DNA of 64,000 bases from NCBI RefSeq assembly GCF_003576645.1, contig NC_044917.1, positions 2,890,105 to 2,954,104 of the forward strand, given 5' to 3'. The position numbers and the translations under genes were made by a program. Positions within the stretch are counted from its first letter, which is position 1. Every line of letters starts with the position of its first letter. Of the stretch, positions 52,334 to 63,711 are shown piece after piece. The DNA comes from Ipomoea triloba (lineage: Eukaryota; Streptophyta; Magnoliopsida; Solanales; Convolvulaceae). The notes beneath the pieces were generated by a model that was not told the DNA's origin, did not search any database, and saw only the letters and a program-made list of their open reading frames with translations.

Positions 52334-55300
52334 ATGAAATCCTCAATCTTTGTAAGCCTTTTGTTTCTCTCTCTCTCTCTTACGTATGTCGAGCAGCCGT
52401 GGTGTATAATATATTCGTTGAATCCATGCAATGTTCTTGCCTTCCTGGGTTTCTGATTATTAATGTTTTTTCTGTTATAGAATATATAATGGCCATGCAG
52501 AAATTAAAGTACGAATCTTGGGTTTCAAGACACGAGATTTGGCTTGATTTGTTAACTAACTGCATGTAGATTAGTTAATTTCTGTAATGTATGTATCATA
52601 TATATGCTTGTATAGCGCCGTTTTAGGATCTTAAATGGTGTTTTAATTTCTTTGCTGATTAATAATGGCGTTGATTTGTTCTAGGATTAACCTCTGATGG
52701 ATGTCTTCATAGATTCTGGTGAATGTCTGCATTTGGCATCACCATTTCATTTTGAATAAAGACGGGCAATACATTTATATATATATATATATATATATGT
52801 GGGTGTTTGGTAAATAGTTGTTAGTTGGTTGATTTAGTAAATTTGACTAATTAATAACATTAGTTGATTGTAAATGGTAAATTAGGTGTCCTCTGATGGA
52901 TGTAGTCTTCATCGATTCTGGGAATCTCTGCATTTGGCATCACCATTTCATTTTGAATAAAGACGGGCAATACATTTATATATATATATATGGGCGTTTG
53001 GTAAATAGTTGTTAGCTAATTGAGTTAGTAGATTTTACTAATTGAAAACATTAACTGATTATAGAAAGATGTTTGATAAATTAGTTATTAGATAATAACT
53101 GATTACATACAAGATAAATTTATCAAAAAGTTTATCCAAAAAGCAAAGCAAAGCAGCCTTTTGAATTTCATTGTCATGGAGCAATAAGCCGTAACTGTTT
53201 TACAAAGCAGGGCCATAATTTATATAAAAAGATTATTACAATTTAACTGAAAAATACTCCGTATTACATTTCTGGCTTCTGTCTTACTCTTTCATTTTAA
53301 TTTGATTTAATATGTTTTTTTTTATGCGATACTTGTGTTAATAGTTGGTAATTAACCTGCAGGCGTCTATAGTGAGAGACCAGAAGAGGAGGAGGTCGTT
53401 TATATGCCTGCTTTTTCCTACAGCTTCTCTCTTCTTTCTGCTGCTCTTCACAGGGAGTTCATTCATTCAAATTCGTAAGGAGGTGCTTAATTTCATTTCA
53501 TTCTATCCTTTTTTTTTTTTTTTAAGTATGGTAAATGGTGTGCACAAGATAAATCCATTTTTGTGACCTGTGTGAAATAAGGTAAATCAGTATAAGTTAT
53601 CCTGGCTCAAACAAACTAAGAAAGTCAATAAGATACTCTCACCGGAAGTTGAATTTGGAGCCTTTATGGTTACCAAATCAACAATCTGGCCGGAGAACGT
53701 AGTGCAGAAATGTTGTGTTTTTGTAACTTGGTTGGAATTGTTGTTTGTGTGCAGAAACTTATCAGATGGAGAAGGGAGGACGTAGATTCATGTGAGGTTT
53801 GTTGTTCGCCCTAGAAGTTTTGGGTCCTGTTGAGTAGCCCAAGTAGTGTTTGATAAATTGTCACATCTGGTTTAGAATAAATGCAGACCTCCTGGAAGTG
53901 AGTCATTGCCAGAAGGCATTGTTGCCAAGGATTCTAACCTGGAAAGGCGCCCGCTCTGGGGTTCTCCAAAGGTACCATCATCTCATCTCTCTCCACCAAT
54001 GTGAAAAAGGCCAACCAAAACCCCTACATCTCATTATTGCAACTTCTTTAATTGGCAAAACAGAAATTAGAGCGTGGCGCAAACCTATTTGCAGTTGCAG
54101 CTGGGATAAAGCAGAAAGAAAAAGTGGACAAGATGGTGGAGAAGGTGAAGGCTTCAAATTTATCAATCAATTTAAAAAATAAAAATAAAAATTTAGATAC
54201 TATCCGAGGAAGAATATGAATTGGGTAACCCTGCTTTGTTACCCAAGCCGGCAAAAATTCAAACCAAGAAAGTTATTAGATCGCGAGAGTCAAACTTATA
54301 ACCTTATTGTTATCATTTTTTTGACATTATTTATAGTTCATAGTTATGATGCTTTCTCTGTATGGAATTGCAGTTCCTTTCATATAATTTCACAGTAATG
54401 CTTTTCCATTATGATGGCATTGTTGATGAATGGAAGGATTTTGAATGGAGCAATATTGTGATACACATTTCAGCTCTCAACCAAACCAAATGGTACGTCA
54501 AATTGACTGATGCATTCTGACTTTAACTAAAAGTCTAAACTGATAGTTAAATCATTGTGTTCTGTCTTTAATTAAAAGTTTAAATTGATAGTTGAGTTAT
54601 GCATGTATATGTATTATGTTCAACAATTTCAAATATTTTTAACATATATATTATGTTCTTATTACACAATTATTCAGGTGGTTTTCAAAGAGGTTCTTAC
54701 ATCCAGATATAGTTGCAGCATACGAATATGTTTTTATATGGGATGAAGACCTTGGAGTTGAAAACTTCGACCCCGAAAAGTATGCTCGCTTTGTATACAT
54801 ATATTCTCTAAAGACGTTTTTTGGCTGAGTTTTTGCGGTTTCTGATGATGGATCTTGTATGTGCCGTTTAGTTATATCTCCATTGTGAAAAATGAAGGGC
54901 TTGAGATTTCACAGCCGGCACTGGATCCTAGCAAATCAGAGGTGCATCATCAGATTACAGCGCGAGGAAGGAGATCAAAGGTGCACAGGTAGTGTTTGTG
55001 TTTTTGTCGCAGAGAAGATTTTTCTGTATTGGTGTTCCAGAGCTTTAATCTGCTGCAATGGTGTTCACACTTAATGCTCTTTTGCTAATCACCATTGCAG
55101 GAGGACTTATAAGCTTGGGGACAAGGGCATTGTGTGCAACAGAAGTAGTATGGCTCCCCCTTGCACTGGGTACAGAATTTATATGCAGAAACAGCTCTGT
55201 ATAGTTTGTTGAACTCTTTTCTGCTGCAAATTCTCACTCAGAAAGAACAATCTGTGCAGGTTTATTGAAGTGATGGCTCCTGTATTTTCAAAGGCGGCGT

Positions 55301-56320
55301 GGCGCTGTGTATGGTATTTGATCCAGGTTCTCCCTTTATTTCCCATGGTTCCATTTCACCATTAAAGAAAAAAATCGAGAATTTCTCCTTTTAGTAAATG
55401 CACCCGGAATTGAAAACACTTGAGTAGTTCCATGTGCTTCTAGTCTGACAGACCATTACTTCTGCAGCTGTGCATTGTGAATCACTATATTTTCTCCCCT
55501 TTTTTGAGTGTAACAGAATGATTTGATCCATGCTTGGGGATTGGACATGCAACTTGGTCACTGTGCACAGGTGATTCATAACTCATGACCCTCAATTTGT
55601 TTTCTCCTAGCTAAGAACCAGAAAGGTGGTTATGGCTGACAGATTGACAGTGTATAAGTAGGTGTTTTTGTTCCTTGTTTCTTAGGGAGATCGAACTGTC
55701 AAGATTGGTGTTGTTGATGCGGAGTACATCGTGCATTATGGATTTCCAACTCTAGGAGAACCGTCAGGAAAAAAGGTCAAAGAATCATCAGGAGACGAGG
55801 TCAGACACTAGTTATGCAAATTCTAAAAGTCTAAACTGATAATAAGACTACATATTTATTTTGTGTTATATCGTATTCTTCAATTGCAGGCTACGACAAC
55901 AACCACCACATCCAACTCAATTGACTTCAGAGTTGAAGTAAGTCTCTCTTTCTGAGCATATATATAATATATAAACATAAATGTACAGTTCAACTATCGA
56001 CAATATTCCACATATTGATGGGAGTTCATAAAAAACTAGTCAATCTAACTATCAACTTAGATATTTAGTTTATACGAAACACATTATTCAATTTCTCCAA
56101 CTAGAGAAACAAAATGGAGAAACTAGAGTATAAAACATGCCATATTGTCTCCAATGGAGAGTGCTAAACAATCCTTTTGACAAGTAAGATGATGTTGTAG
56201 GTGAGAAGACAGTCTTATAATGAATACAAGGTGTTCAAGAGGCGATGGAAAAAGGCTGCTGAGATGGATAAGTGCTGGATAGATAAGTATCCGAATGATA
56301 CATCGATTGTCATGAAGTAA
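52334..56320 (+). CDS. DUF707 family protein, type II membrane-anchored, 14 exons
   Basis: Exons: 52334-52351, 53363-53482, 53755-53796, 53876-53971, 54064-54144, 54374-54492, 54678-54779, 54872-54988, 55101-55169, 55260-55326, 55517-55570, 55686-55799, 55890-55937, 56201-56320, all in frame for 388 aa. A short basic N-terminus (DQKRRR) precedes one hydrophobic segment (about residues 20-40), giving a Golgi-type signal-anchor layout. The conserved core includes CRPPGSESLPEGIV, LFHYDGIVDEWKDFEWS, WWFSKRFLHPDIV, WDEDLGVENF, LEISQPALDPSKSEVHHQIT, APPCTG, WGLDMQLGHCAQGDR, VVDAEYIVHYG and VRRQSYNEYKVFKRRW. The family (PF05212 from memory; some members annotated 'lysine ketoglutarate reductase trans-splicing related') has no proven reaction. 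The invariant acidic WDED cluster could suit a glycosyltransferase-like site, but this is speculation. The first exon (six codons) is the least certain. The exon 2 donor was chosen at 53482 because it joins in frame to CENKCRPP. Confidence 0.9.
52691..53088. repeat. 199-bp tandem duplication in DUF707 intron 1
   Basis: CCTCTGATGGATG at 52691 recurs at 52890, followed in both by GCATTTGGCATCACCATTTC, GACGGGCAATACATTT, a (TA)n run and GTTTGGTAAATAGTTGTTAG. The copies differ mainly in (TA)n length. The GTTTGGTAAAT phrase resembles ends of hAT-type MITEs, so the unit may carry MITE remnants. Confidence 0.88.
52774..52798. repeat. (TA)n microsatellite
   Basis: About a dozen TA dinucleotides in intron 1, repeated in shorter form near 52979-52991 in the duplicated copy. 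Confidence 0.9.
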
Positions 56321-56406
56321 AGAACAAAATAGGTATTTCAAAGACATCATATATTTTATAAAGTAAAGAGCAAAATAGGCATTTCAAAGGCATCGCATTG
56401 AGTATT
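56315..56406. repeat. 46-bp tandem duplication spanning the DUF707 stop codon
   Basis: AAGTAAAGAACAAAATAGG (56315) recurs as AAGTAAAGAGCAAAATAGG (56361), followed by similar TTTCAAAGACATC and TTTCAAAGGCATC. The stop codon TAA (56318-56320) lies in the first copy; the second is entirely in the 3' UTR. Confidence 0.85.
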
Positions 56407-59080
56407 AGCAAGCTATTTATGTTTAAGATTCTTAATCCTTTTCCTAGGAGTAGGATGATTAGTATAAAGGTAGGGGTTTTGGCATGAATTATTGTGGAAA
56501 ATAGAAAATGAGAAAGCATTTGTTGTGAGTAGCTGTACAAGCCATTCTATAGGGTTTTTTGCATTGTACTGGTCACGTGCAAATTCTTGAATAATCTTCC
56601 AAAAAAAAAATAAAAAAATTTCACAAGATATAAAGAGAGAAGATGACTAAATAGCTTCCATCATCATCATCTTCCCGGCTTGTCCTCTATGAGCACATGG
56701 GTTGTTTGGACATTGCCATCCCAAAGAAAATGAGATTAGGTCAAAGAGATTCCCCAACACTGGTCACCCAACATTTGTAATTTGAGATCTGATTTGTACC
56801 CCCCCCCTCCCAAAATAATTTGTCTATTGCGAATCATAAACACAATCTTGTTGATACAACATTGACTTGTAGATTGTTAAATGAAGCATTTGTCTATGTT
56901 CCAACAAGACAACATGGATTTATGTAATGAAAATTGAGTTTTGTGTCTCCGAGTTATAGCTTAATTGGTTGCCTAATTCAAAATAAAAGTAATAGTTTGG
57001 TTTGCTAGTCGTTAATTTGCTCAGTTGCCATGTGTGGACGCAAATCCTATTGAAGAGAGTAGTATGAATTTGTCCGGTTGTGAATTTTAATGTACAAACA
57101 CTTTAACGAATCTGGGCCCTCTAAGGCTGTAAAGTATATCAAAGTTCTAGTACAGGAACAGGTGGATACGACTCTCAAGTTTGTGGTGAAAAACAAACTT
57201 TAAGGAATTGACCTTTGTGACTTCAAAGGTAGTTAGGGACTGCACAATGCAATGAATTGCCACTCATGAAGTCAATAAAGCAGTATAACATCACAACATT
57301 ATTGTTGTAACATAATGGTAGCTTGGCTTCATTGCCCTGACCTACTTCCACCCCTCCATAACAGCCCTATTATTTTCATCCATAAAGTCTCATCTAATTT
57401 ATTTATTGCCAGTGGTCAAGATAATGAAGGTTCTTTCCCCCCTACTTCCCTCTCTAATCTGCCATTCTAGGGTGGGCACCAGCAAGAGATCTGTAGGGCT
57501 GTGCCTTATTTATCAGGACAACCAAATCAATTTCCATAGATAACCATCTCACCTATTCAACATAAATACACACCAAACCTTGTAGACCTCGCATTGGTGC
57601 AAGTCTCCGGAGGGGATTGCACCCTAGTCCGGAAGGCCCCACCTACCCCTGCTCTAGAGGCACGGTGGAGATAAATCGCAGAATGCTCCTCAACGGCCTA
57701 CATGTACACGGGTACTCACAAGGCTAATTCTATAGGAATTGAACTGTGTACTCCGTGACCTTGAACAGAATTCTTAACTCTCTTTAAATTGGTCAACTAG
57801 CTCAACCTTGTAGACCTCACATTGGTGCATGTCTCCGGAAAGGATTGCACCCTAGTCCGGAAGGCCCCACCTACCCCTGTTCTGGAGGCATGGTGGAGAT
57901 AAATCGCAGTATGTTCCTCAACGGCTGTGCACAAGTACTCACAAGGCTAATTCTATAGGAATTGAACTGTGCATTCTGTGACTTTAAACAGAACTCTTAA
58001 CTCTCTTTAAATTGGTCAACCAGTTCAACTATTCCTCCGGACACAAGAGACTATAAGATTCAAAGATCTACCATCCATCTACTATGACCAAACAGAGCTC
58101 TGAACAAACCGTATGCACCGCATTGACCTAGGCTCGATTTAGTTGCAGAAAAGCAAGAGGATCTTGAAAGGCACGAGCCCTTCCATTGCGCGAGGGAAGC
58201 AGGCAAAACCATCTATGTATGGTATCTCAGTTCTCACTATAGTCAACCTAGCCCAACGAAGAACCAGATAAACGTTGAAGAGCATATGAAAGGCACAAAA
58301 AAGTCCAAATCCAATCCAAGAATTAGTCAAAACACTAGACAAAAGGCCAAGGGGTACAAACACACAATGCAAAGGCTAAAATAGCAGCAGGGTGGCAATA
58401 TCATTTGTTCATTATAAAATATGGCCCCGGCATTATAGTCATATGCACACACCTACCCACTGTCAGAGTCAAGTGTAAACAAATAATTGATGATCCAAAC
58501 ATTCAACCAAATAATATTATCTTAATCCCTGTACTAAGTATCTCTGTTAACAAATAATGCTATTCTTAATCCCTGTAAACAAATAATGTTCTATCTTAAT
58601 CCCTGTAATAAGTATACCTGCAAAACATCCTCACAAGGCAAACATCATTGTTCTCAAAAAAGAAGAAGAAAATAGTGGTAACATCAATCACTAATATATA
58701 ATTTAAAGGAAATATAATGATATAATTAACCCCACTAAGCTTTCATTATGAGAGACAAGCTTTCTTATCTCACACTCAAAGCTCAAAACAACCTAGTTCT
58801 TGGTTCTACTAAAACAACCACATAAATTAACACTAAAACAAGGACTAAGTAGCAGCAAAAAATGAACTGGAAATAGCTGTCCTGTCCTGTCCCCAAAACA
58901 ATTATAGACAAGAAATAAACAAATAATCTAGAACAGATATTCCTACTCCTTTCCCACACTCAACACAATCAGATTTACTAGGAACTAAATTAATTTTCCT
59001 CTTTTTTTTCCTTAATTAAATAGGGAGAGCATTAAAGAAGATAGATACAGTACTTTTTTTTTTTTTGGGTATTTCTGCTT
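56407..59080. other. 3' UTR of DUF707 and intergenic DNA
   Basis: Two genes converge here. Apart from the 228-bp tandem duplication at 57577-58032 there is no recognised gene. A hydrophobic 77-codon minus-strand frame at 58139-58372 has no family features. Confidence 0.5.
57577..58032. repeat. 228-bp tandem duplication of a dispersed repeat
   Basis: TGTAGACCTC occurs at 57581 and 57809 (offset 228). Both copies then read GTCTCCGGA, GGATTGCACCCTAGTCCGGA, CCCCACCTACCCCTG, GGTGGAGATAAATCGCAG and end near TTAAATTGGTCAAC. A third, more diverged relative lies at 44685-44830. The copies are about 90 percent similar by eye. Confidence 0.88.
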
Positions 59081-59560
59081 CTAGAGATGGCATCCAAAGC
59101 AATTACAGGTCTTGGGGGTGAAAGAGCAGAAGCCAAAGGGCCTGTTTGGGATGTTGCAATTGATGGCATAGCAGCAGGGAGTTGGGAGGCAGTAGCCTTT
59201 TCCGGCGCCGCCGCAGCAGGTGCAGAGGGCGCAAATCTGGAAGCTTCCGAGCTTCCTCCGGGTGTCATTCAGCATCACCGCCATCTTCTCCGCCTTCCCC
59301 GGCTCAAGAAGCGGGACCCACCCTTCATTTTCCGGCGCCGCCGACGTGTTTGCCTAAAAACCCACACCAAGAAAATGGATATAAGCCTGGGAAAATGCCA
59401 AGAAAATCAAATCTAGAGAAAAATTTAAAAAAAGGGTATAGTGCCCAGAAGCCCAGAAGGGCAGAATACTCACCTGAGAGTCTATGATTCCATGGGAAGT
59501 AATGAACAGGAGGAGGAATAGAAGGGAGGAGAGAACCCTACTAGTGGCAGTAGGAGACAT
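59081..59560 (-). CDS. Small secreted cysteine-rich protein (12 cysteines)
   Basis: Two exons on the minus strand, 59560-59474 and 59353-59081 (donor GTGAGT, acceptor TTTTTAG), giving 119 aa. The first exon is essentially a signal peptide (MSPTATSRVLSSLLFLLLFI then THGIIDSQ-like residues). The mature part has a short acidic/Pro linker, a KMAVMLNDTRRKLGSFQIC segment and a C-terminal domain of about 55 residues with 12 Cys: CALCTCC, GYC, PCCYAINC, GFC, KTCNC and GC near the end (FGCHL). The even cysteine count suggests six disulfides after secretion. I recall similar plant proteins of unknown function with the same ending (a DUF78xx-type family), but cannot give a name or function. The TRRKLGS segment just before the Cys domain looks like a processing or linker site (inference). 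Confidence 0.88.
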
Positions 59561-59718
59561 TTTTGTGCTTTTGAATTTCTTTGCTTTTTACCTTTTTTTG
59601 CTCTTTCCTTTTTCTGGGCGGTGGTGGTGGTGGAGAAAACAGTGGGTGTTTGGGGTTTAGGCCTACAAATCTTGAAAATGGTGGGAGGCTGATTTCTTTT
59701 CTTGGTGATTCCAATCTA

Positions 59719-59730
59719 ATGATATATAAA
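59719..59730 (-). promoter_or_regulatory. Probable TATA element of the cysteine-rich gene
   Basis: The coding strand reads CTTTATATATCA about 160 bases before the start codon. Placement is plausible for a plant promoter with a leader of about 125 bases. Confidence 0.4.
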
Positions 59731-61588
59731 GTGGGTGTGTGGGGGGCTGTGCTTTAATGGCATTCAAATGTCAACAACTTGGTGAATTTGGATTTCGGAA
59801 AATAAAAAAACTTATTTTAATGGTAGCAATAATAATGCAGACTATAGAATGGGGAGGGGAAGAAGAAAGGGAAACCAAATTATGTAAAGTGGGTGGGGGA
59901 CGGCACCACAGTAACTCTCAGTGAGTGAGAGTGAGACTGTGAGAGTGGACTTCATTACATTATGGGTTGGTTCTCTACTTAACTTGGAATCAAGTCATCA
60001 ACTACTCCGACACGTGGTCTACGTAAACACTATTGTTTTTTCCCACCAAATTATATTTCCAACTCATACTTTCATTAAATATTTTTCGGAGGTTTTATGA
60101 TTTTGTCGAATTATATATAATGAAAATCATAAATTCACTCTAGATTTATAAAGGGATAGATTGAGTCAATATAATTTTGAAACTAAACACTTATTCATAA
60201 GAGGTTTGATTCAGATTATCTCACATTGGCTTGAAAGAAAATGTGAATATGATAATATGTGAAGTTATGTTATGGAGTATTACATTACTTCAAAGCATTC
60301 AAGTGCGATCAGTTCAGAATTATTATGTGATTACTTCAGTAATTTTATATTGCCACCATATAGGATTTTTAAGCAATGTTGGAGGTAATGTAATTACCCC
60401 ATCTATTAGATTTTTACATTATTTTGCATTTTCCTTAGAAAGAATCGTATTACCCTTATCCTCATGGTAACTCAATTAGTTTCTGAGTGAAAGCACCCAA
60501 GAATGCAAGATCAAATATTGACAGCCCACACAATCTCTTTCCACCCGAGGAGCCACTAAGTCACCATGAATTAACTCCTATTTTAACCATCAAACACAAA
60601 TATTCTCTTTAACCTATTCCCATATCCTTATTTTCCAACCATCCAAACGCAGCCGACAATTATATAAAATAATCTTGATGTATATACAGAAGTGTGGGGA
60701 ACAAAGAGTTGAAATACACAGAAAACTTTTAAGTATAAAGCAAACAGTAATATATAAATGGACAAAGAAATTTGCATAGAATCAGATCTCAGTAACTAGG
60801 AAAACATGTAGGCATGATGGAAATTGGCTGTTAGTGATATTACTACTCATTTTGTACTCATTATCCTATAGAGTGCTATACAACTTTAGTTCACTGTAAA
60901 CACATAAAACAATATCATTCCATATGTTGCATCCTGTCCCAAGATCTCCCATGTTGCAACCACAACTGCTTATATCTCTCTGCCTTCAATTCTGAAGTTA
61001 AAGATTGATAAATCTCATGATAAATCATAAGTCTCAAGTGATCATAAAAAGTGGCATGCAAATTATTAGCTGATGAAGTGTTAAGAGTCGTACATTTCTA
61101 AGAAGGTCTCGATAAGCATATTGAGGTGTTAGAACGAGCATTATCTTGACTATATAAATTCTGTAGATCTTGCATAATAATGCAGGAGCAATAAGGCGAG
61201 TGCAGAAGACAATGAATTATATGTGTTAGTAGTGGTGGCTTATAGAATGAAGATTCTCAGATGCAAATGCGGTGAAATATCAAATCATAGATACTATGGG
61301 AGAAAAAGAATAGTTGCTTGTTTCCTATGTTCACAATGGAGATGTCAAGGTCAAGCAGCAGCTTCTTTATGGCAGGGAGAGTTAGGGATTTTCGAGAAAA
61401 AGCTTTATACAGCAATAGTTCAATATTTTACAGCCAACCAGTTAAAAGGGAGTTTTTAAAAGTTGAGCAGCTTTTTACTGCCTAAAGCAACAATGTTCAA
61501 TAGATAGTCTTCTTAATCACAAGTGACTATCTAATCAGAAAAGAAAGAAAAGAAAAGAAAAGAAGAACAACTTCACAGTTAAAATTAC
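59731..61588. other. Intergenic DNA upstream of the cysteine-rich gene
   Basis: AT-rich unique sequence including a short GTGAGAGTGAGACTGTGAGAG stretch near 59920. ORFs at 60231-60470 and 61223-61459 have no recognisable features. No RNA gene seen. Confidence 0.45.
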
Positions 61589-61724
61589 CTCTTGACAATA
61601 CCATAGTGTTAAGGAGTGGGCCATTTAATCTCTCCCGCAGTGAGAGTCCATGCTCTAACATTGAATCAGAGAGCTCGTCTATTCTTTTGACTGCTGTAAT
61701 CACCGGGACTCCCCTTGGTGAGTC
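61589..61724 (-). pseudogene. Orphan exon-like coding segment, origin unknown
   Basis: On the minus strand a 136-base segment is bounded by a good acceptor (TTTACTTTGCAG) and donor (AAGAG/GTAATT) and encodes 45 well-mixed residues starting DSPRGVPVITAVKRIDELSD and ending LNTMVLSR. The composition (charged, amphipathic) looks like real protein. The frame stays open for 152 codons (61527-61985), but the flanking codons look like random AT-rich translation. I do not recognise the family and find no partner exons nearby. It could be a lone exon of a decayed or captured gene, or an exon of an unrecognised small gene. Confidence 0.4.
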
Positions 61725-62102
61725 CTGCAAAGTAAATCTGTCTTCCAAAAGAAGAATTAGGCAAAGCAAAACAGAGATAGAAGGAAGAAGATGAATGAGA
61801 GGCATTGGGGTATCAAGCTGCTGGGGACTAGGACCAAATTGATTCACAAAGACTAGAAAAGTGATTCTGGGAACAGAATATTTCATGGTTAACTTCAAAA
61901 AGTGTAATAACAAATGTGGAGATTTATTCAGGGCACCAAAGTGAAGCTCTACATCAACATTGTCAAGTGAATGCATTATCAGCACAGAATGGCTTTAATA
62001 GAATTCTGTACATCTCCAACAATGGAAATGAATTTACAGGCAACTGTTATTAATTCTAAAGGAGTTCGAAGACACTGATACTGGCTGTATCCAAGAGGAA
62101 GA

Positions 62103-62200
62103 TCATCCTTCTGTGTCAATGTTATTACCACCAGATGGCATCTGTCTCACTTTTGAGAATGACAGTCACCTGGGCTTCGTGGAACTTGCCTCAACAAGCA
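62103..62200 (-). pseudogene. Vestigial C-terminal tail of the ZFN gene after a frameshift
   Basis: Directly downstream of the premature stop at 62191 a shifted frame reads [10 protein letters not shown], a TGA, then LSFSKVRQMPSGGNNIDTEG and TGA at 62103-62105. This matches the tail I remember for ZFN1-type proteins. One extra base just before the LVE codons and a CGA-to-TGA type change would account for the loss. Confidence 0.7.
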
Positions 62201-63711
62201 GCTTCTGAAGGCAAAGTCAATGTACCAGTTCCTGATGAAGAACCCAAGAAATGCCGAACAGTAGGAGCGTTAGTTGTAGATGATGGTGACATATTGTAGG
62301 TGAAAACTCCCATTGGGTGATCAAACTTGCAACTTGGGCCAAACTTGCATATCCCATACCGGGAATAAAAAGTACATAATGGTTCTCCCTACAAAAGCAT
62401 AGATAAGGAAATCAAAGTTGTTTCTACTTGGCTAGCTTCATTATTTGAAAAAAATCAACATGAAGTGCAAAACAAGTATTGAATACTTTTTTATCATGAT
62501 GCCAATATTATTAAGCCAAATAATTAACAACTATCTTCATCCCAACGGTTACATGCAGCTACACTTATTCTCAGATAGAAGTACTAATGTTTTAAGTTGT
62601 ATACAGTTAGATATGAGATTCATGCCAAATAATATAGAGAAAATTGAAGATTAACTCACTGGGCGTAGAGGAAGTCCAATTGGACTCAACAAAGAATCAG
62701 GAGGAGGAATCAGTCTTTCCCTTGGATGATGGAATTTACAAACAGCACCAAACTTGCAATCCCCAGTCTTCATGTAGAATTGGCATTCTGGCTGACCTGG
62801 TCGTTCAGGGAAGACATTCTCTCTCTGCAATGCATAATATCCCATTGGTAATGTACCAGCACGATAAGAAGGATTCATCCCTTGAGATCCCATGTTTGCC
62901 ACCTCACTGGAACGAGACAATCCATAAGCCTGACTATTTCCTACTGTCAGCTGTTGGCTCTCAGGGGATGAAACTGAACCAAGTTGTCCCTGGAAAGGAG
63001 TCCTAAAAAAGAATCAGAGTCTAGGATATTCCTGTAATGTTTCCATGTCCCAAGTTAACAAAATCTCATCAAATGCATGCCATGCAAGAAAATTGACCAT
63101 TTTCAGAATACGTAGAGAATTCATCTTCCCTCACATGTCTACCATATGCATGCTATTCTACCTAGTTGTTTAATTCGGTATCCAATAAAAATATTACTTA
63201 ACGTTAGCTATACATCAAATGCTAAGGCACAAAATCAGCATCTGAATTTTTTTCTCTGTTATCCTGCATTATTTTAATGAAGAAAATAAGGTGTGTTATC
63301 TCAGTCATTTTTTAAGGCTCTGAATGACAACAGACATAAACATATTGAGCAGATATTTAAGCAAAACACGCATACATTTGCATACAAAAACGGAAAGCAT
63401 TGAACTACTTATCAAAATGCAATCATAGTGAAGCTCACACTGTATGCAAATCCTGGAACTGATACTACCCCTTGAGGCACAATCAGGGGTGTGTAACTTG
63501 AAGGACCTTGCCAACGTGGATTGGTAATAAAAGAAGCTCTTGACAAGGGATATGATAGCTGACCAGGAGTAGTTGGAGACTGGACAGGAGGATAAGCAGG
63601 AGAACCACGTAGAGAGACCATCATATTAGATGGTTGAGGATGGTGAAATTTACAAGTGCCCCCAAACTTGCATTGTCCAGTTCTCATATAATAGGGGCAT
63701 TCAATCTCATT
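62191..63711 (-). CDS. ZFN1: CCCH zinc-finger protein, ZFN1-like (3' part; 5' exons beyond the window)
   Basis: Three exons on the minus strand: 63711-63439, 62989-62660 and 62388-62191, all phase 0, encoding 266 residues to a TGA. Each exon carries one C-x8-C-x5-C-x3-H finger: [40 protein letters not shown] and [20 protein letters not shown]. The [17 protein letters not shown] phrase and the GLPLRPGEPLC junction mark the five-finger ZFN subfamily, so these are fingers 3-5 and two more plus the start codon lie right of 64000. Related proteins are nuclear or RNA/DNA-binding, some with nuclease activity. The exon 2 acceptor was set at 62990 (TTTCCAG/GGACAACTTGG) because the nearer TTTTTTAG gives a stop in every allowed phase. 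The C-terminus is shortened by a frameshift, ending SEAAC. Confidence 0.9.

Noticed and set aside
53475..53482. Alternative DUF707 exon 2 donor at 53475 (ATTC/GTAAGG)
   Set aside because: It has a better donor consensus but puts exon 3 in a frame that stops; the GAG/GTGCTT donor yields the conserved CENKCRPP junction.
58139..58372. Hydrophobic 77-codon minus-strand ORF
   Set aside because: Looks like a membrane protein only because of T-rich DNA; no family resemblance or splice partners.
62990..63002. ZFN exon acceptor at TTTTTTAG (about 62999)
   Set aside because: Joining there gives stops in the phases allowed by the upstream exon; the next AG (TTTCCAG) restores a family-like YSGQLGS junction.
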